Assembly: GCA_963781105.1 (NCBI GenBank)
Contig: CAWAED010000015.1
Location: 62,001 to 126,000 of the forward strand
Direction of reading: 5' to 3'
DNA: 64,000 nt
DNA from: Palsa-295 sp963781105
Lineage (GTDB): Bacteria; Acidobacteriota; Terriglobia; Acidiferrales; UBA7541
A model generated the notes under the pieces. That model did not search any database and was not told the DNA's origin. It saw nothing but the letters and a program-made list of their open reading frames with translations. Position 1 is the first letter of the stretch, and each line of letters opens with the position of its first letter. Both the position numbers and the translations under genes were made by a program. Below are positions 16,124 through 24,179 of this stretch, in pieces.

Positions 16124-16996
16124 TCAGGGACGCATCACAAACGTCGCAGCGCCCCAGAAAAGCAGGAACAATAAACTAATATAGCCATTCACGGTGAAAA
16201 ACGCAGCATTCATTTTGCTCAGGTCGTTAGGCTTGACCAGCGAGTGCTCGTAAGCCAGCAGTACGGCGACTACCGCGATTCCAACCCACGCTGGCCAAGG
16301 TAGGTGAAAGCTCAGGGCGAGCCATGCGAGCAAGGCGACCATCACGATGTGCATCATGCGAGCGATTCGTAGCGCGCTTACGATTCCGAATTTTTTGGGG
16401 ATGGAATAGAGCCCGGCGGTCTTATCGAATTCGACGTCCTGGCAGGCGTAAAGAACGTCGAAACCTCCGACCCAGAGCGTGACGGCGGCGCACAAAATCA
16501 GCATGCGCCAATCGAGCGAACCACGAATTGCAATCCATGCAGCGGCGGGCGACATGCCGAGGCAAAAGCCGAGGACAAAGTGCGACCACGCCGTGAACCG
16601 CTTGGTATACGAATAGAAAAATAGTACTGCCAGAGCTACGGGCGAAAGCTTCAGCGCGAGAAGATTCAATTGCCAAGCGGCGAGCACCAAGACTGCTGAT
16701 GCGATCAGAGTGAAAGTCCAGGCGAAGCCGATGGATAGCTCACCCTTTGGCAATGCGCGACTTGCCGTGCGTGGATTGCGGCGGTCGTATTCGACGTCGG
16801 CGATGCGATTCATCGTCATGGCGGCGGAACGAGCGCCAACCATTGCAACCACGATCCAGAGTACTTGACGCCAGGTGGGAAAGGTGCCACCTGCTCGAGC
16901 GGCGAGCAGCGCGCCAACGAGCGCGAACGGGAGGGCGAAGACAGAGTGCTCGAACTTGATCATTTCGAGCACGATGCGAATTCGAGTGCGAGTCAT
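16124..16996 (-). CDS. mqnP: UbiA-family prenyltransferase, probable MqnP
   Basis: The 290-residue membrane protein has about eight to nine hydrophobic helices and both Asp-rich motifs of UbiA enzymes: NRIADVEYD near residue 60 and DVLYACQDVEFD near residue 185. These bind the prenyl diphosphate through magnesium. Placement between a UbiX-type gene and mqnE suggests it prenylates 1,4-dihydroxy-6-naphthoate in the futalosine pathway (MqnP role). From sequence alone, a 4-hydroxybenzoate prenyltransferase (UbiA) cannot be excluded. Confidence 0.88.
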   Translation of the reverse strand: MTRTRIRIVLEMIKFEHSVFALPFALVGALLAARAGGTFPTWRQVLWIVVAMVGARSAAMTMNRIADVEYDRRNPRTASRALPKGELSIGFAWTFTLIASAVLVLAAWQLNLLALKLSPVALAVLFFYSYTKRFTAWSHFVLGFCLGMSPAAAWIAIRGSLDWRMLILCAAVTLWVGGFDVLYACQDVEFDKTAGLYSIPKKFGIVSALRIARMMHIVMVALLAWLALSFHLPWPAWVGIAVVAVLLAYEHSLVKPNDLSKMNAAFFTVNGYISLLFLLFWGAATFVMRP

Positions 16997-17012
16997 GTGC
17001 GCTTCAAAGATT

Positions 17013-17050
17013 TAACACAGAGGACGCAGAGAAAAGAAGAAAGGACGGAG
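17013..17050. repeat. Dispersed CACAGAGGACGCAGAG-type repeat
   Basis: AACACAGAGGACGCAGAG followed by purines, in the gap between the UbiA- and UbiX-type genes. It resembles the units at 17860 and 37572. Confidence 0.55.
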
Positions 17051-17090
17051 ACAGCGCGACGCGCATCGCGTCTTCCTCGCATCGACGAGC

Positions 17091-17729
17091 TCAATCGTGC
17101 GTCTCTCGCTTTTCAGTCGCGCCGCCTTTCCAACGATACTGCTTTTCCTGCGGAAGGCCTAATTGCGCGAGGACGCGATAGGCGAATTGCTCGATCAGGT
17201 CTTCGATCTTTTTGGGCGCGTAATAAAAGGCGGGCATTGCGGGCATAACGATTGCGCCGGCGTCGTGGACACGCAGCGCGTTTTCAAGATGTATGCGATT
17301 GAGTGGGGTTTCGCGCAGGCAGAGGACTAGCGGGCGACGTTCTTTCAGGCACACGTCCGCGGCACGCGTGAGCAGATCGCCTGCAGTGCCTGCGGCGATC
17401 GAGCCGAGTGCGCCAGCAGAGCACGGGATCACGACCATGGCGTCTACCGAAGCGCTGCCGGAGGCGATGCTTGCGCCGATATCTTTGTTGGGCAGGTATT
17501 CGATCTTCTTCGCCGCTGTTTGCGTAAGAAGAGCCGGCAGCTTCTTGGGGTCAGTGGCGACAACGTCTAATTCGGTAGCAATTAGGCGCGCTCCGGCATC
17601 ACTTGCGACCAGGTAAACGTGTTCAACGCGTGAGTCTGAATCCAGCAAGCGGAGGACGGCTTGAGCGTAAAGTGCGCCGCTCGCACCGGTGATTCCGACT
17701 GTGATGACGCTTCCGCTGGATTTTGGCAT
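17091..17729 (-). CDS. UbiX-family flavin prenyltransferase, probable MqnM
   Basis: UbiX-type enzymes attach a dimethylallyl group to FMN to make the prenylated flavin cofactor needed by UbiD-type decarboxylases. The 212-residue product has the flavin-binding start TVGITGASGALYAQAVLRLL, SGSASVDAMVVIPCSAG, RRPLVLCLRETPL and GAIVMPAMPAFY, all characteristic. In futalosine organisms this gene (MqnM) serves the UbiD-like MqnL that decarboxylates 1,4-dihydroxy-6-naphthoate. No UbiD-type gene is visible in this window. It is the first of three minus-strand genes. The 94-base gap to the next gene contains a dispersed repeat. Confidence 0.9.
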   Translation of the reverse strand: MPKSSGSVITVGITGASGALYAQAVLRLLDSDSRVEHVYLVASDAGARLIATELDVVATDPKKLPALLTQTAAKKIEYLPNKDIGASIASGSASVDAMVVIPCSAGALGSIAAGTAGDLLTRAADVCLKERRPLVLCLRETPLNRIHLENALRVHDAGAIVMPAMPAFYYAPKKIEDLIEQFAYRVLAQLGLPQEKQYRWKGGATEKRETHD

Positions 17730-17859
17730 GGGTGGTTGCTGAATTATCGAGTGTAGGTGGCGCGTTTCGGCAAAGTCAAGGTACTGCGTGTCGTTGCGAC
17801 ACGCTCAGGTTGAGCATGGAAGGAATTCGCATGGGAGCAAAACTGACCGCTGCAGAATT

Positions 17860-17893
17860 CACCGCAGAGGCGCAAAGAGCGCAGAGAAATTCG
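17860..17893. repeat. Dispersed CCGCAGAGGCGCAAAGAG-type repeat
   Basis: ACCGCAGAGGCGCAAAGAG then CGCAGAGAAATTC, between the UbiX-type start and the small membrane protein gene. It shares the ACCGCAGAG core with 37572-37600. Confidence 0.6.
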
Positions 17894-17963
17894 CGCGTCC
17901 TGTTTAGCTGTTCTGCCGAACCGACCGTGGTTAACGCTACTGACCGATCGCGCCTTACCTCGT

Positions 17964-18206
17964 TCAGGCGCGTTTGATGGCGCGGACGATTAGCAAAAGG
18001 ATAATCGCGCCTATCGTGGCCATTACGAGCTGGCCGATCAGCCCGTACGCGGCGAGACCCAGCAACGTGAAAACCCAGCCGCCAATGATCGAACCCAACA
18101 CGCCGACGACCAGGTCAATCAAAATGCCCATGCCGGAACCCTTGACGATTTTTGCCGCGAGAAAGCCGGCGAGGATGCCGATGATGATTTCCCAAAGCAA
18201 GCCCAT
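17964..18206 (-). CDS. GlsB/YeaQ/YmgE family stress-response membrane protein
   Basis: The 80-residue product has three hydrophobic helices and glycine-rich turns (MGLLWEIIIGILAGFLAAKI, then GSGMGILIDLVVGVLGSIIGG, then a C-terminal helix ending AIKRA). This is the pattern of transglycosylase-associated/GlsB proteins, which are small inner-membrane proteins induced by acid or general stress. ATG 18206 is preceded by GGAGG on the coding strand and matches the family start; a longer frame to 18320 is not supported. Confidence 0.9.
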   Translation of the reverse strand: MGLLWEIIIGILAGFLAAKIVKGSGMGILIDLVVGVLGSIIGGWVFTLLGLAAYGLIGQLVMATIGAIILLLIVRAIKRA

Positions 18207-18384
18207 CGGAGTGCCTCCGCTACGATCGATTGAGTCGTGGATAGCTGCGACGAGACGAGCAGCTTTCGACAAGGCGCCACTGTAGCACGAATGGCGATGG
18301 AGGCGAGGTGGCGCGTGCACCTGGGATGGGCACGGGCTGATCCCGAAGGTCTAATGCTAGGATGGGACGTCTGCGAGCGAACAT

Positions 18385-19137
18385 ATGAATGAGAGCGAAG
18401 TTCGAAAATTTCTGGAAGCGGTGAAGAGCGGCGCGGTAACGGTGGAAAGCGGCGTCGAGCAGCTGCGGCAACTACCCTACGAAGATCTGGGCTTCGCGAA
18501 GATTGATCATCACCGGTCGTTGCGGCAGGGATTTCCGGAGGTTATTTTCGCGCGGAAGAAAAGTCCGCGGCAGGTGGCGGAGATCGTCCGTGGGATGCTG
18601 CGGGCGAAGGCGTCGCACAACATTTTGATCACGCGGGCGGACAAGGAGGTGTTTGCGGCAGTGAAGAAGGTGGCGCGCACGGCGAAATTTCATGAGTTGT
18701 CTGGAGCGATCACGATCGAGCGCAGCCGCGCAAAAAATGGAAAGGGCTTGATTCTGGTGGTGACCGCGGGAACCAGCGATATTCCTGTGGCCGAAGAGGC
18801 GCTGGTGACCGCGCAAATGATGGGGCATCGCGCCGAGGCCATTTACGACGTGGGCGTCGCGGGACTGCACCGGCTGCTCGAACATCGCAAACAGCTCGCG
18901 GAAGCGCGCGTGATTATTTGCGTGGCGGGTATGGAGGGCGCGTTGCCGAGCGTGGTGGCCGGTTTAGTTGCGGCGCCGGTGATCGCGGTGCCTACAAGCA
19001 CGGGGTATGGTTCGAGTTTTGGTGGATTAACGGCATTGCTGGCGATGCTGAATAGCTGCGCTTCGAACGTGAGTGTGGTGAATATTGATAATGGGTTTGG
19101 GGCGGGATGCGTCGCGGGCGTGATTAACCGGCTGTAG
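18385..19137 (+). CDS. larB: LarB, nickel-pincer cofactor biosynthesis protein
   Basis: LarB carboxylates and hydrolyses nicotinic acid adenine dinucleotide, the first step to the nickel-pincer nucleotide of lactate racemase and related enzymes. The 250-residue product matches the family from end to end: YEDLGFAKIDHHRSLRQGFPEVI, VVTAGTSDIPVAEEA, AIYDVGVAGLHRL and VAVPTSTGYGSSFGGL-like blocks. The partner genes larC and larE and any lactate racemase gene are not in this window. It is convergent with selA, with 68 bases between the stops. Confidence 0.93.
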   Translation: MNESEVRKFLEAVKSGAVTVESGVEQLRQLPYEDLGFAKIDHHRSLRQGFPEVIFARKKSPRQVAEIVRGMLRAKASHNILITRADKEVFAAVKKVARTAKFHELSGAITIERSRAKNGKGLILVVTAGTSDIPVAEEALVTAQMMGHRAEAIYDVGVAGLHRLLEHRKQLAEARVIICVAGMEGALPSVVAGLVAAPVIAVPTSTGYGSSFGGLTALLAMLNSCASNVSVVNIDNGFGAGCVAGVINRL

Positions 19138-19205
19138 CGCGACGTGACTCGAAGAGAGAGCCCTCACTGCGTTCTGGATGACAAGCTGTCTTTTACGTAA
19201 GAACT

Positions 19206-20681
19206 TTAAAGAGTGGCAGACTGGATCGCGGCTAGGAGTTCGGCTTCTTCTTCTGGGAACACTGTGCGGAGATCTAGGATTAGGCGATCATCTTCGATAC
19301 GAGCGATCACTGGCGTGAGGGGATCCGTCGTTTCTCCGCCTGCGGTGGCATTTTGCGGTTGGCGCAGCCGCGCTTCGATGTGCGCTGGGGATTGGCGTTG
19401 GCCGGTGATCGCAATTAAATGCGTCCTGAGCTGCTGATCGGGCGTGGAACCGCCGCCGATGACGGAAAAACCTGGAAGGATTTCGAGGGTTACGTCGGAC
19501 GGCAGGATTGCGCGCAGCTTGTCGCAGAAGTTCCGGGCGCGCTGGCCGATTTCTTCCGCCGACAGGCGAATCATGTGCAGCGTGGGAATTTCGTCGAACG
19601 CACCGCTTGCGTAGCTTTTCAGGGTGACTTCGAGCGCGGCGATCGTGAGTTTATCCACGCGCAGCGCGCGGAAAAGCGGATTTTGACGGATGCGTTCGAC
19701 GAATTCTTTTTTCCCCGCGATAATTCCCGCCTGTGGACCGCCGAGCAATTTGTCTCCGCTGAAAGTCACGATAGACGCCCCCGCGTCACAACTGGCGCGC
19801 GCGACAGGTTCGGCAATTCCATTGGCTACGAGATTGGCGATGCAGCCGGAGCCGAGATCTTCGTACACGGGAATGTGAAGCCGTTCGCCCAGGCCGACTA
19901 GTTCTTTGAGCGAGGGTCGTTCGGTGAATCCAGTGATGCAGAAATTCGAGGGGTGCACGCGGAGGAGCAAGCGGGTGCGCTCGGTCACTGCACGCTCGTA
20001 GTCGCGGAGGCGCGTGCGATTGGTGGTTCCGACTTCGCGAAGCAGAGCGCCGCTTTCCGCCATGATGTCGGGAATGCGAAAGCCGTCGCCAATTTCGATC
20101 AGTTCGCCGCGCGAGACGATCACCTCAGCACCCTTGGCGAGAGTATTTAGAACCAGAAAAACAGCGGCGGCGTTGTTATTCACCACGATGGCGGCTTCCG
20201 CGCCGACGAGGTCAGCCAGCAGACGCGAGGTGTGAACATCGCGCTTGCCGCGTTCACCGCGCGGAATATCGTATTCAAGATTGGAGTAATGAGTGGCAGT
20301 TTCGGCGATCGCCGCAGCCGCCGCGGGCGAAAGCGGTGCGCGTCCGAGGTTTGTATGCAGCACGACGCCGGTGGCGTTGATCATCCGGCGAAGGGAGGGC
20401 GCGAGAACTCGCTCGACTTCTGCGATTACGCGGGATTCCAAATGGGCTAGTTCGATTGTCGCCGCGCCAGGCTCGTTGGCGGGGCCGGGATCGGTTTTCA
20501 GGCTCGCGCGCGTCTCCGCGAGAACCTTGCGGACAGTTTGAGTCACAAGTTCCCGGCTGGATTTATCCGCCAGGGCCAACAGGAGTGGCCGGCCAAGGAG
20601 TTCATCAACCGAAGGAATAGCGCGAAGACGCGAACCGGCGTCTTTTTGCAATTTGGCCGCGGATTCCGGAGCGGGGTTCAT
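19206..20681 (-). CDS. selA: L-seryl-tRNA(Sec) selenium transferase SelA
   Basis: SelA converts seryl-tRNA(Sec) to selenocysteinyl-tRNA(Sec) using selenophosphate. The 491-residue product has the SelA N-terminal block (LRAIPSVDELLGRPLL), MINATGVVLHTNLGRAPLS, and the PLP-binding lysine Lys311 in TFSGDKLLGGPQAGII. The coding start is put at ATG 20681, where family similarity begins; an open frame continues upstream to 20984 with no homology and overlaps the divergent gene. selB, selD and tRNA-Sec are not visible here. The full-length match argues for true SelA rather than a short SelA-like paralogue. Confidence 0.93.
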   Translation of the reverse strand: MNPAPESAAKLQKDAGSRLRAIPSVDELLGRPLLLALADKSSRELVTQTVRKVLAETRASLKTDPGPANEPGAATIELAHLESRVIAEVERVLAPSLRRMINATGVVLHTNLGRAPLSPAAAAAIAETATHYSNLEYDIPRGERGKRDVHTSRLLADLVGAEAAIVVNNNAAAVFLVLNTLAKGAEVIVSRGELIEIGDGFRIPDIMAESGALLREVGTTNRTRLRDYERAVTERTRLLLRVHPSNFCITGFTERPSLKELVGLGERLHIPVYEDLGSGCIANLVANGIAEPVARASCDAGASIVTFSGDKLLGGPQAGIIAGKKEFVERIRQNPLFRALRVDKLTIAALEVTLKSYASGAFDEIPTLHMIRLSAEEIGQRARNFCDKLRAILPSDVTLEILPGFSVIGGGSTPDQQLRTHLIAITGQRQSPAHIEARLRQPQNATAGGETTDPLTPVIARIEDDRLILDLRTVFPEEEAELLAAIQSATL

Positions 20682-20880
20682 TGCTAAGACATTTGAACAC
20701 AATGTGATACGGGCTGGCAATCGGCTCCGGAGGGAGGGAGGTTTCTCTTTGCGACAAAGCACCCCAGTGGTCACATTGACGACGACGGCGGCGCACATTA
20801 CGCTGGACTTACAGTGGATTGGGCGTGCTGTTGGCGCGCGGGGGAATGCCCTCGCCGCCGGATCGCGACGAAGCGAAAAT

Positions 20881-21597
20881 ATGGCGACAATTGACGAAGA
20901 ACTCGGGCAGATCGAGCGGGACATCCGCACGCTGAAGATTGAATTTGAGCAATATTTCGGCGGCGGGCGTTCAAGGCCTCCCACGGATACGCAATGGCGC
21001 TTGGAGACGAACTTGAAGCGTTATGCGGACCGGTCGGCGGAGCTGACGTCCGGACAGCGATTTCGCTACAGCAATCTGGCATCCACGTATGCCAAGTACC
21101 AGGACATGTGGCGGAAGAAACTGATCCAGAAAGAGAGCGGAACTACTCAACATCATTTCGGCGCTGCGGCGAAAGCGATCCAGGCGGAACGTTCCCGCAA
21201 AGTCGCCATGGAGCAGATGGAGAGTCGCGCTGCCGAAACCGCAGCGGCGAACGTAGAAAGTGCCGGGGCCGCCCCGGTGTCCACCGCCGTCGCCACAGCT
21301 CACGCCGCAGCGGAAGCCGCCGCACGCGCTACGGAGGCGCGGCAAGCCGCAACGGAATTTGCAATGGCGTTTTCAGATCCGGAGAATGAAACCGAAAAAG
21401 TGGAGAAGCTGTATCAACGGCTCGTGGAAGCGCGGACCGAGACGGGCGAAAAGGCAGGAGTGCCGAGCTTGAAGGATTTCGAGCGATTCGTGCGACAGAA
21501 GACCAAGGACCTGAAGGAGAAAGGCGGCCGCGAAATCGAGTACACGGTAAGTATTGAGAATGGCCGCGTGAAATTGAAGGCGCGGGTTTCGAGCTAA
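20881..21597 (+). CDS. Coiled-coil protein, possibly MXAN_5187 C-terminal-domain-like
   Basis: The 238-residue product has an N-terminal charged helical region (MATIDEELGQIERDIRTLKIEFEQYF), an Ala/Glu-rich middle (about 110-165) likely to be coiled coil or disordered, and a C-terminal module. That module (YQRLVEARTETGEKAGVPSL, then FERFVRQKTKDLKEK and YTVSIENGRVKLKARV) resembles the MXAN_5187 C-terminal family as I recall it. No biochemical role is known to me. ATG 20881 is chosen over the upstream start at 20653, which would overlap selA. It is divergent from selA, with 199 bases between. Confidence 0.7.
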   Translation: MATIDEELGQIERDIRTLKIEFEQYFGGGRSRPPTDTQWRLETNLKRYADRSAELTSGQRFRYSNLASTYAKYQDMWRKKLIQKESGTTQHHFGAAAKAIQAERSRKVAMEQMESRAAETAAANVESAGAAPVSTAVATAHAAAEAAARATEARQAATEFAMAFSDPENETEKVEKLYQRLVEARTETGEKAGVPSLKDFERFVRQKTKDLKEKGGREIEYTVSIENGRVKLKARVSS

Positions 21598-21752
21598 CGT
21601 GGCAGGGCCCGCTCAGTATGTCAATCGCGCGTAAGGGTCACGTTGTCTCTCATCAGATCCCTCTCTGAATAGATTTTCCCTCGCAGCACCCTCTTCCGAA
21701 AAAATCCAGCAGCGCATACACTGGCTTGGCTTTCTATTCTGGAGGAATCATC

Positions 21753-23348
21753 GTGGCGGGAGAACGCGGCGTGGCAAGGGCGCTGGTGAGCGTCTATGAC
21801 AAGACTGGTGTGGTCGAATTTGCGCGGGAACTGGCATCGCTGGGCGTGGACATTGTTTCGACCGGGGGAACCGCAAAACTGTTGCGCGAGAGCGGAATGG
21901 CGGTGCGCGACGTAGCCGAGCTGACTGGATGGCCGGAAATGTTGGGCGGGCGCGTGAAGACGCTGCATCCGAAAGTGCATGGCGGAATTTTATTTCAGCG
22001 CGCGAAGGAAGCGGATCGAAAGCAAGCGCAGGAACACGGCATCGTGCCGATTGATTTGGTGGTGGTGAATTTGTATCCGTTCTCGGCTACCGCGGCGAAG
22101 CCCGGCGTGACGCCCGAGGAATTGATCGAGAACATCGATATCGGCGGGCCGGCGATGGTGCGTTCGGCGGCGAAAAATTTTCAGAGCGTGGGTGTGGTGA
22201 CGGACCCGGAGGATTACGCGGCGGTGGCTGGCGAACTGCGTGAAAAACGCGAGCTGAGCCTGGCGACGCGATTGAATCTGGCACGCAAGGCGTACGCGCG
22301 CACTTCACGTTACGATGGCGAGATAGCGACGGAGCTCGAACGCCTGACGGTGAGTGAAGAAGAGCCGGCTACGGTGTCCATTGGCGCGCTGGAAAAATTG
22401 CCGCAGAGGATTCACATTGCGCTTGAGCGTCGCCAGTCCATGCGTTATGGGGAAAATCCCCACCAGGCCGCAGCGCTTTATATTCCCGCGGGGGTTCCGA
22501 CATCGGGATTGGCGGGAGCGAGGCAGCTGCAAGGTAAGGAGCTTTCGTACAACAATCTTGTGGACCTGGACGCTGCGTGGGGGCTGGCGTCGGAATTTCA
22601 CCGTTCTGGCGTGGCGATCATCAAACATAACAATCCGTGCGGCGCTGCGGAGCAAGACTCATTGCGAGAGGCGTATGTGAAGGCGCTGGAATGCGATCCT
22701 GTATCGGCGTTTGGATCCGTACTCGCGTTCAATCGCGCGCTGGACGCGGCAACCGCGGAGGAAGTAGCGAAACTTTTCGTGGAATGTATTGTGGCGCCGG
22801 GATATGACCCGAGAGCGCTGGAAAAGTTCGCAGCCAAAAAAAATCTACGGCTGCTTGCAATGCAGCGTGGTGAAACCGTGGAAGAGTTGGACTTGAAGCG
22901 CATCTCGGGTGGAATGCTAGCGCAGGAGCCGGACCGCCACGAGCTGGCTGAATCGGATTTGAAAGTTGTGACGGAGCGCGCGCCGACACCGGCGGAAACG
23001 CGGGCGCTGATGTTTGGATGGATCGTGAGCAAACATGTGAAATCGAATGCGATCGTTTTTGCGCGCGAAGGGCAAACGGTGGGAATCGGAGCGGGACAGA
23101 TGAGCCGCGTGGATTCCGTGAAGATTGCGGTGATCAAAGCAGCGACGGCGGGGCTATCGCTCGCAGGCAGCGTGGTGGCGTCGGATGCGTTCTTCCCTTT
23201 TCCCGACGGCGTCGAAGAGGCTGGGAAAGCGGGAGCCACCGCCGTGATTCAGCCGGGCGGCTCCGTGCGTGATGCGGACGTGATCGCCGCAGCCAATAAA
23301 ATGGGAATGGCTATGGTTTTTTCTGGCGTACGCCATTTCCGCCATTAG
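21753..23348 (+). CDS. purH: Bifunctional AICAR transformylase/IMP cyclohydrolase PurH
   Basis: PurH performs the last two steps of IMP synthesis: formylation of AICAR from 10-formyl-tetrahydrofolate and ring closure. The 531-residue product has the N-terminal cyclohydrolase domain (ALVSVYDKTGVVEFARELASLG; STGGTAKLLRESG; EMLGGRVKTLHPKVHGGIL). The C-terminal transformylase domain shows RYGENPHQAAALY, IIKHNNPCGAA, VSKHVKSNAIVF and SDAFFPFPDGVEEAGKAG. The start is a GTG at 21753, 7 bases after GGAGG (21741-21745); the open frame to 21726 has no such site. Its 3' end overlaps the convergent minus-strand gene by 38 bases. Confidence 0.95.
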   Translation: MAGERGVARALVSVYDKTGVVEFARELASLGVDIVSTGGTAKLLRESGMAVRDVAELTGWPEMLGGRVKTLHPKVHGGILFQRAKEADRKQAQEHGIVPIDLVVVNLYPFSATAAKPGVTPEELIENIDIGGPAMVRSAAKNFQSVGVVTDPEDYAAVAGELREKRELSLATRLNLARKAYARTSRYDGEIATELERLTVSEEEPATVSIGALEKLPQRIHIALERRQSMRYGENPHQAAALYIPAGVPTSGLAGARQLQGKELSYNNLVDLDAAWGLASEFHRSGVAIIKHNNPCGAAEQDSLREAYVKALECDPVSAFGSVLAFNRALDAATAEEVAKLFVECIVAPGYDPRALEKFAAKKNLRLLAMQRGETVEELDLKRISGGMLAQEPDRHELAESDLKVVTERAPTPAETRALMFGWIVSKHVKSNAIVFAREGQTVGIGAGQMSRVDSVKIAVIKAATAGLSLAGSVVASDAFFPFPDGVEEAGKAGATAVIQPGGSVRDADVIAAANKMGMAMVFSGVRHFRH

Positions 23349-23961
23349 CCTGCCCGCTGGGTGGCTGGCGATGATAGGTGATCTCGATGACTTGCGCATC
23401 GCCTTTTTGCGGGACGAGTTCTGAGCGCGAAACGTAGGTGTCCGCATCGATCCGCGTGAGAATCGCGCGCTTGGGCATCCCGTCAGCGGGGTTTTCAAAG
23501 TCTATTTTCTTGGCGTCGGCGCTGGAGAGGTTCAGAACTGTCGCCTCCGATTTTTCCCAGGGGACGAGCGCCGTCGTGAAGTGCCGCGAGTAAAAATTGA
23601 TTCCATCGGTTTTTTGTAAAATGGTGAACAGCTCGATGACTAACGGTTTGTCGCCCTCGGTCAACCGAAACAGTCCCACCATCAGGTTTGCCTTCGGAGG
23701 CAGCCATACTTGCTCGGCAACTCGCGGGCCCCACTCACCGCGCCAACGGCCTTCCAGCCATTCGAAGTCGGCGAGTTTGGCCGGTGTAGCGTTCTGAGTC
23801 GGTGCCGGAGGTGGATCGGAAGTAACAGCCGCTTGCGCGCTGGAATGCGAATGGGAACCGCTATTCGCTGACTCTTGGGCAAGAGCCGTCGGTAACGCGG
23901 TTAGTCCGAGCAGAACGCCAAAGGCGAGAAAACTGCGAAGGGTAAGTTGAAATCGAACCAT
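23311..23961 (-). CDS. Secreted DUF6265-like protein
   Basis: The 216-residue product has a signal peptide (MVRFQLTLRSFLAFGVLLGL then TALPTALAQE) and a short Ser/His/Pro-rich linker. A domain starting at FEWLEGRWRGEWGPRVAEQVW follows, with the W-x-E-G-x-W-x-G pattern of lipocalin-like DUF6265/DUF1579-type proteins. The function is unknown. Its last 38 bases overlap the end of purH on the other strand. ATG 23961 begins the signal peptide; the frame to 23994 adds 11 residues of no clear value. Confidence 0.65.
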   Translation of the reverse strand: MVRFQLTLRSFLAFGVLLGLTALPTALAQESANSGSHSHSSAQAAVTSDPPPAPTQNATPAKLADFEWLEGRWRGEWGPRVAEQVWLPPKANLMVGLFRLTEGDKPLVIELFTILQKTDGINFYSRHFTTALVPWEKSEATVLNLSSADAKKIDFENPADGMPKRAILTRIDADTYVSRSELVPQKGDAQVIEITYHRQPPSGQANGGNGVRQKKP

Positions 23962-24179
23962 CTCGCGCCACCCCCTTGTACTGAACCCGAGCATAATCTT
24001 GGAATTAGGCCTTTTCTTTTCACAAACCCGGACATTTTCAGCAAAACGCTACCCGGGAGGTATCCCGGAACGGGTTCCAGGCGTCCAAAGAGTTAGGCAA
24101 TGACAAATACGGACGTACGGCGGCTATTACTTTGACGCATCCACCGGGGTATACGATAATGGAATTTTGCGGCGGGCGC

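Noticed and set aside
21621..21980. Minus-strand frame opposite the start of purH
   Set aside because: It is antisense to the conserved purH N-terminus and lacks any domain.
24053..24068. CCGGGA-GGTA-TCCCGG hairpin ahead of the large TPR gene
   Set aside because: A 6-bp stem in GC-rich DNA is easily found by chance, with no T-run and no second copy noticed.
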